Assembly: GCA_030998225.1 (NCBI GenBank)
Contig: JAPYXD010000484.1
Span: 310,001-374,000, forward strand
Length of the DNA: 64,000 nt
Origin: Diplolepis rosae
Lineage: Eukaryota > Arthropoda > Insecta > Hymenoptera > Diplolepididae
Reading direction: 5' to 3'
Below are positions 58,409-64,000 of this stretch, one piece after another. How positions within the stretch are numbered: the first letter of the stretch is position 1; every line of letters starts with the position of its first letter. The notes under the pieces were generated by a model. The model was not told where the DNA came from, did no database searches, and worked only from the letters and a program-made list of their open reading frames with translations. A program made the translations under genes and the position numbers.

Positions 58409-58671
58409 GTGAATCCCAGACGAGTCCCCAAAATTTATAGGATCTTTAACGTTTTTCGAGTAATGATGTAAGAAAACCTTTATTTAATAAGTGAAAATCA
58501 CAGAAATTGATAAGTGACCTCAATAGTATTTCGTCTTTTGCGACTTCGTCTACGTCTTTTTGTCTCTAACTTCTCCATTCTAGACTAACTAAGTTTATTT
58601 TGTAACTAGGTTTTTCCTCGCGATTTTTCAATTTTCTCATAAGTATAATACCAACCAGTGATGTGCAAAAT

Positions 58672-61512
58672 AATTCAATTCGACTCGAGTCGGCTTTTCG
58701 ACGTGATCGAATCTCGGATTTTTCTTCAACCGACTCAAGCGTGAGTCGCTTTCCGACATAGAGCAAGCGCTGAGTCGAATGTCGAATTTTCGACAACCGA
58801 CTCAAACGTGAGTCGCTTTCCGACATTCGAATACGAGAAAGCACTGAGTCGAATGTCGGATTTTCGACAACCGACTATTGAAATGTAAATAAATACAGTA
58901 ATGCTTTCTATATGTAAAGGAAAATTTGAGGTTATGAAAAACAAAAAGCACTAAAATTCCACAATTAGAAAATTTTAATCTCGCATTTTTTTCCCTAAAA
59001 CGTATAATATTTTATTGGACAAAACTGTTAAAACTTTTTCATACATTTACAACTCTGAAGGTTCTCGGATTTTGATGAAATTTATACTTGTATATATTGG
59101 TGGTCATCAAAAAGCAAGCAATCCGTATTCTTTTTATCGGTCGCAAAATATTTCCAAGGGGTTATAACAACCCCTGAAGTTCAACCCTAAAATTGACTTT
59201 TATCAATTTGAACGTAAACTCGAAAATATTTTGGTGTTAAATCAATTGTATGAATTAGCCTAATAACGTGCAATTAGTTTGACAAAGAAATATTGACTAA
59301 TTTAGGTTAAAATTCATAAAAGTCATTTTTAGAGGTGAACTTATTAAATAGTGACTTATTGATCAACTTGCATGCAATTTTATAGGCAAATAAGTCCAAA
59401 TTGAAACTAAAACAAGCTTAAAAATATTAAAAGTTTTGGATTTGCCAGCTTGTTGATAACTATTAATATGACTATTATTAAACGTAAGATTATGTTTCAA
59501 AGTTGATGAAAAAATTTAAATAAATAGATAAATATTTTTTAAATTCAAAGGAAAATTTGAGATTATAAAAAGCAAACGACTAAATTTTCGTGATCCAAAA
59601 ATTAAAATCTCGCATTTTATTTTCTAACAGGTATTTATTATACAAGCTGTTAAAATTAAAGAAATAATATTTTTATATGTATATAGATAAAATATATATG
59701 TTTATTTTATACTTTTCCTGGCGAAAAGCTGCTAAAAATTAAAGAAAAAAACATTTCAATCAAATTTTATAAAATATGTAATTTAAATATTTGAATATTT
59801 TATAACATTTTATTGAAATGTCTTTTTTTTAATTTTTAGCAGCTTTTCGCCAGGAAAAGTATAAAATAAACATATATATTTTATCTATATACATATATAA
59901 ATAAAATTTTGATAATTTTAACAGTTTCTCTAATAAATACCTGTTAGAAAAAATAATGCGAGATTTTAATTTTTGAATCACGAAAATTTAGTCGTTTGCT
60001 AATTAATATTAATTTAATATATTTTTCACAAAAAAATGTATTAAAATTTTACGAACTTATTTGTGCCATGTATAGCTTCTTGCATGATTAAAATTGCATA
60101 ATTATGCTGATAAATTGTGACGATTCTATAGGAATTTATCTTTAAAATGAGCTCAAGAACACTAAAAAATATTCATAATTTTAGAAGTTATTAAAATTTA
60201 AGAAAAAATTAAATTGCGCATTGTTTTTACAATATTTTCGTAGAAAATACACGAAATCACTCCTTCTTGGGCTTATTTTTCATAGAATTTTAATATTTTT
60301 TAACATATTAAAGAAAATAAATATTATCTCCAATATTATGCAAATTATGAGATCTTAAATAATCATCGAAAAATAGGTGACCTGACAATTCTGGCCGGTA
60401 CTGTTTTTCCTGTGATGAGCAGCTTTTGGCCAGGAAAAGTATAAAATAAACATATATATTTTATCTATATACATATAAAAATATAATTTCTTTAATTTTA
60501 ACAGCTTGTATAATAAATACCTGTTAGAAAATAGAATGCGAGATTTTAATTTTTGAATTACGCAACTTTAGTCGTTTGCTTTTTATAACCTAAAATTTTC
60601 CTTTGAATTTAAAAAATATTGATCTATTTATTTTAATTTTTTCATCAACTTTGAAACATAATCTTACGTTTTATAATAGTCATACTAATAGTTATCAACA
60701 AGCTGGCAAATCAAAAACTTTTATTATTTTCAAGCTTGTTTTAGTTTTGATTTGTACTTATTTGCTTATAAAATTGCATGCAAATTGATCAATAAGTCAC
60801 TATTTAATAAGTTCACCTCTAAAAATGACTTTTATCAATTTTAACCTAAATTAGTCAATATTTCTTTGTCAAACTAATTGCACGTTATTAGGCTAATCCA
60901 TGCAATTGATTTAACACCAAAATATTTTCGAGTTTACGTTAAAATTGATAAAAGTCAATTTTAGGGGTGAACTTCAGGGGTTGTTATTATCCCTTAGAAA
61001 TATTTTCCGACCGTTAAAAAAAATACGGGTTGCTTACTTTTTGATGCCCACCAACATATATAAATTTCATCTATATCCGAGAACCTTGAGAGTTGTAAAT
61101 GTAAGCAAAAGTTTTAACAGTTTTGTCCAATAAAATATTATACGTTTTAGGGAAAAAAATGCGAGATTTAAATTTTCTACTTTTGGAATTTTAGTGCATT
61201 TTTTTTTCATAACCTCAAATTTTCCTTTACATATAGAAAGCATTACTGTATTTATTTACATTTCAATAGTCGGTTGTCGAAAATCCGACATTCGACTCAG
61301 TGCTTTCTCGTATTCGAATGTCGGAAAGCGACTCACGTTTGAGTCGGTTGTCGAAAATTCGACATTCGACTCAGCGTTTGCTCGTATTCGAATGCCGAAA
61401 AGCGACTCACGTTTGAGTCGGTTGTCGAAAATCCGACATTCGACTCAGCGCTTGCACGAATCGAATTCAATTCGACTCATTTCTCAGCTGAGTCGAATCG
61501 AAAATTAGTCGG
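58672..61512. mobile_element. Giant foldback element with minisatellite tips
   Basis: Outer arms about 58672-59720 and 60420-61512 are inverted copies: GTTTGACAAAGAAATATTGA, GCGAGATTTTAATTTTTG, AAACGTATAATATTTTATTG. The tips hold a roughly 70-78-bp repeat (GAGTCGCTTTCCGACATTCG, GCACTGAGTCGAATGTCGGA), two and a half units at left and three at right. A second palindrome (59680-59900, CGCCAGGAAAAGTATAAAAT) sits in the centre. It has no coding capacity; the frames over the tips are repeat read-through. Confidence 0.92.
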
Positions 61513-61532
61513 TTAAATAAATAAAGTATTGG

Positions 61533-62060
61533 GTGACACTAAAAGTGCGCGAGCTTGCGGACATGGTAGGTATTTTAAGAAGTGCTGTACATCGCATATT
61601 GACTGGAAATTCGGACATGAGAAAGCTGTGCGCAAGATGGGTGCCGCATTTGTTCACAATGAAACAAAATCAGCATTGTGAGGATGTTTCAATCAAGTGT
61701 TTGACGATGTTTCACAGCAATAAATTAATTGCATAAGTTTTTTGGGATGCACGTTAGATAATTTTCATTATCTTAAAAAAGGAGAAACAATCAATGGTGA
61801 GTGTTATGCGAAATTATTACAGCGTTCGAGTAATAAAATCAAAAAAAAATGGCCGCATTTTGGCGAAAAAGAAACTGTTGTACCATCATGAGAATGCACT
61901 AGTTCACACATCCGTTATCGCGATGGCCAAAATCAATGAGTTGAAGTTTAAATTACTTCCTCACGTACCCTATTCTTCAGATTTAACCCCTTCGGATCAT
62001 TTTCTCTTTCTAAACTGAAAAAAATGGCTTGGTGGTCAAAGATTTTCCCACAAGAACAAA
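61533..62060 (+). pseudogene. Mariner transposase remnant
   Basis: KVRELADMVGILRSAVHRIL, RKLCARWVPHLFTM and EDVSIKCLTMFHSNK (61533-61736), then after a deletion LAKKKLLYHHENALVHTSV (second Asp of QDNAPVHTS changed to Glu), LPHVPYSSDLTPSDHFLFLN with the third Asp (61794-62018), and KWLGGQRFS up to 62060. The first catalytic Asp region is deleted. No TIRs were seen. Confidence 0.88.
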
Positions 62061-63655
62061 AATTTAACCAATAATGGGTTCGTCACGAAAAAGTAGAAAT
62101 GGACGTTAAGATCCACTGTGCAAGAGTCATACAAGTATTGCTTTACATTTAAAGTGAAAAAATTTGATAAAAGTTGGACTCCGAACTTTTGCTGCAGTCA
62201 TTATTCATCATGGTTGTTTGCGCGAATAAAAGGATTACGTCCGTCTATGAATCTTGATATTTCGATGTTATAGACGGAATCGGCAGAACCATAGCAGTTG
62301 ATATTTTGCACACTAACGACTTTTGGATATTTTGAAAATCAATCCTGCCTTAGTTTGTAGAATTCATTATCGGTATTGCAATAGTTGGCTGTACGCACTT
62401 GGGATCTTGCCTTAGTTCGCTAGACTATATGTGTTACTATACTTTGCTATAAACTTTTCTGAACAAATGCATTTGATCTCGAAATGACTCTTAAGTATTG
62501 AACTGATCCATAGCTAAATAACGCATCTAAAAGTGAAATTTTGAGCTATATTAATTTGCGCTGTCAAAAATAAGCCTTTCTATTTAAACATTCCGTGCTG
62601 GTTTCAATTTCAAGGTTAACATCATCCTGAAGTTCCCCTCTTCAAGCCTGATAACTTTTGTATTTAAGGTTTGTTTCAAATACTTCATCTCACTACTAGT
62701 AATTGTAAGTTATTCGAGAGTTTTCATCTTTTTCCCCATTCCGCGTGTAGCACGTGCGTGAAAAAAGGTGTACTACATAAAATTTCATAAACGGTTCCGG
62801 GTTTCTCTTCTTCGGAGTTCTATAGTTGAAGGTTCAAGCTTCAATTTTAGCGCAATAAGGAGTCTCTGGCACCTTATGTTTCTCTGCTACATTTTAACTA
62901 AGGTTGCCAAAAACTCATTTTTAATTTTAAGACAGTTGAATTGTCTGCAAAATGTGATTATAGGTTCAATTCTCATTACACTTATCTTCTCGTTCTTTCC
63001 TAGTCAGTTCTACAGCAATACTTCCTGTGATTTTTTGCGATTGTTTATTTTGTAACTTTCAAAATTGTAATTAATTTTACAAAAAAATTCATGTTATTAT
63101 TTTAGGTTCAATAGAACTTAATTTTACAATTTTAAATCTCTACAAAATTTTTGAAAACTTACTGCAAACCACTTCGATATAGGTGATTGAGCCAAGAATT
63201 ATATATTAGTTCATCATTATATTAGTTTCTGAAAGGTACATAAGAAGAAAATAAAAGAAAAAGTTTTTAAAATAGAAAATAAATAACTAAATGTGATTAT
63301 ATGAATTTAAAATTGTTATTTCTTAAGGATAAACGAATTAATACATAATAATGTAAAATTATTTGGCTATTATATAAACTTCAGAAAAACAGTGGAGACA
63401 ATTGGGAATTTGCACATTTTTTTTTTGTGATGAAAAAATGAAATTTGGGGGTCACTTTTGCATAAAAAATTTTTTTCTGAATTTTTTAGTTAATAATAAT
63501 TTATTAATGAGCGTTTAAAAAGTGCAAATTTAAAATTTTCCGAAAACGTTCCGGAAACAGCCGAATGCTTCCGATGATACGGTGACGTCACATTGTTGTA
63601 TACGATCGCTCTGTGTCACATCTTCGTATAGAAGACCAATTGAAAATTGTATAAA
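62061..63655. other. Mostly unassigned; 3' part may be a promoter region
   Basis: No coding frame is recognised; a 95-codon frame at 62768-63055 has no family resemblance. A palindromic CRE-like TGACGTCA occurs near 63582-63589, about 70 bases before the THAP start codon. Confidence 0.35.
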
Positions 63656-63842
63656 ATGTCGAAAAAACAGCTTACAAATGGTGTTTTGTCGATGAGTGTC
63701 ATAATTCGACAATCAACACACCCATAAAACTTTTTTTCCGGTTCCGGTAAATCCGATTGTGCGAAATAAATGGTTTGAAAGTGCACAACGGCGAGATATG
63801 CCAGGAAATAGTAACATGTTTTGCTGTCAAGATCATTTTGAC
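63656..63842 (+). CDS. First exon of a THAP-domain protein (frameshifted in homopolymers)
   Basis: From ATG at 63656 the region encodes a THAP zinc finger if two one-base shifts are allowed, at a six-A run (63662-63667) and a seven-T run near 63730. In the open pieces one sees YKWCFVDECHNS (CX4C zinc ligands), PVPVNPIVRNKWFESAQRRD (the conserved Pro, Trp and Arg) and FCCQDHFD (C-X2-H ligands). It ends at a clean splice donor GAC|GTAAGT (63843). THAP fingers bind DNA; they occur in host regulators and in P-type transposases, and which of these this is cannot be told from one exon. Confidence 0.7.
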
Positions 63843-64000
63843 GTAAGTATACTTTCTTCTTTTGTTCATAATATTATGTTATCTGTAAATAAACTGTAAT
63901 TGAAAAAAGATATAGATTTATTTATATTTATAATTATAGCAGTAAAAAAAATCTAACCTCAATTTGTCGATGTGTAAATAATAATATGATTTAAAAAGTT
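63843..64000 (+). other. Start of an intron after the THAP exon
   Basis: GTAAGTAT donor, then AT-rich sequence to the window end. Confidence 0.6.

Larger units (their letters stand above)
54764..58610 (-). mobile_element. Ty3/gypsy LTR retrotransposon B, degenerate
   Basis: LTR copies flank it: left from 54764 (ATCTTTAACGTTTTTCGGGT..TTCGTCTACGTCTTTTT, then GTCTCTAGCTTCTC near 55252) and right at 58440-58610 (same order). On the minus strand the order is LTR, a primer-site-like TTTTGGGGACTCGTCTGGGA (58413-58433), gag, protease, RT, RNase H, integrase tail, LTR. Frames are broken repeatedly. Confidence 0.88.

Noticed and set aside
58735..58944. Frames at the tips of the giant foldback as genes
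   Set aside because: The same peptide appears at 61194-61508 because the tips are inverted repeats. Nothing supports translation.
62768..63055. 95-codon frame as a membrane protein
   Set aside because: It is hydrophobic by T-rich composition only, with no start context, splice sites or family match.

Overview
The window is eukaryotic, AT-rich and intron-bearing. It fits an arthropod genome, most likely an insect: R1-type LINE, mariner, hAT, Polinton and Ty3/gypsy remnants sit around exons of an S1 serine protease and of ARPC3. A hymenopteran is possible from the protease C-terminus, but that is a weak inference. No prokaryotic gene organisation is present. Almost all the longer open frames belong to decayed transposable elements. 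Only three pieces look like host or possibly host exons: a terminal serine-protease exon (6162-6317, +), the terminal ARPC3 exon (43383-43537, -) and a THAP-domain first exon (63656-63842, +).

Layout. 1-5870 is a tandem array of a ~1,061-bp unit. Each unit carries a hammerhead-ribozyme-like motif, and a permuted 535-bp copy of the unit lies at 46616-47150. The protease exon follows, with a 1.43-kb inverted-repeat element inserted in its 3' UTR (6349-7779). 9232-14455 is a GC-rich, frameshifted R1-like LINE on the minus strand. 14735-16830 is a two-exon DDE-type transposase pseudogene. 18160-19414 is a foldback element. 19500-22934 holds mariner fragments, one split by a 1,874-bp insertion with a 5-bp target duplication. 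23238-25451 is a hAT-like pseudogene interrupted by a mariner and bordered by a TTAA-flanked MITE. 26030-27327 is a nearly intact DD41D-type Tc1/mariner copy. 28930-32055 is a gutted Ty3/gypsy element with a foldback in its 3' LTR and a TIR element replacing most of pol.

The second half continues in the same way. 32926-33513 is a near-perfect palindrome and 34417-35002 another TIR element. 36543-37363 is a solo LTR with four hairpins that share an invariant 10-nt loop. A tRNA-derived SINE family is scattered over 30-41 kb. 44357-45706 is a DNA transposon with a 5-bp TSD, probably in an ARPC3 intron. 47162-52034 is an LTR plus long leader interrupted by a foldback. 52575-53262 is a Polinton DNA polymerase B fossil split by a second SINE. 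54764-58610 is a second Ty3/gypsy element (minus). 58672-61512 is a giant foldback with minisatellite tips. 61533-62060 is another mariner remnant.

The dominant theme is nested insertion and inverted-repeat DNA: at least nine separate long palindromic or TIR elements lie in 64 kb. Coordinates of degenerate elements are read by eye from repeat or homology boundaries and may be off by a few to tens of bases.
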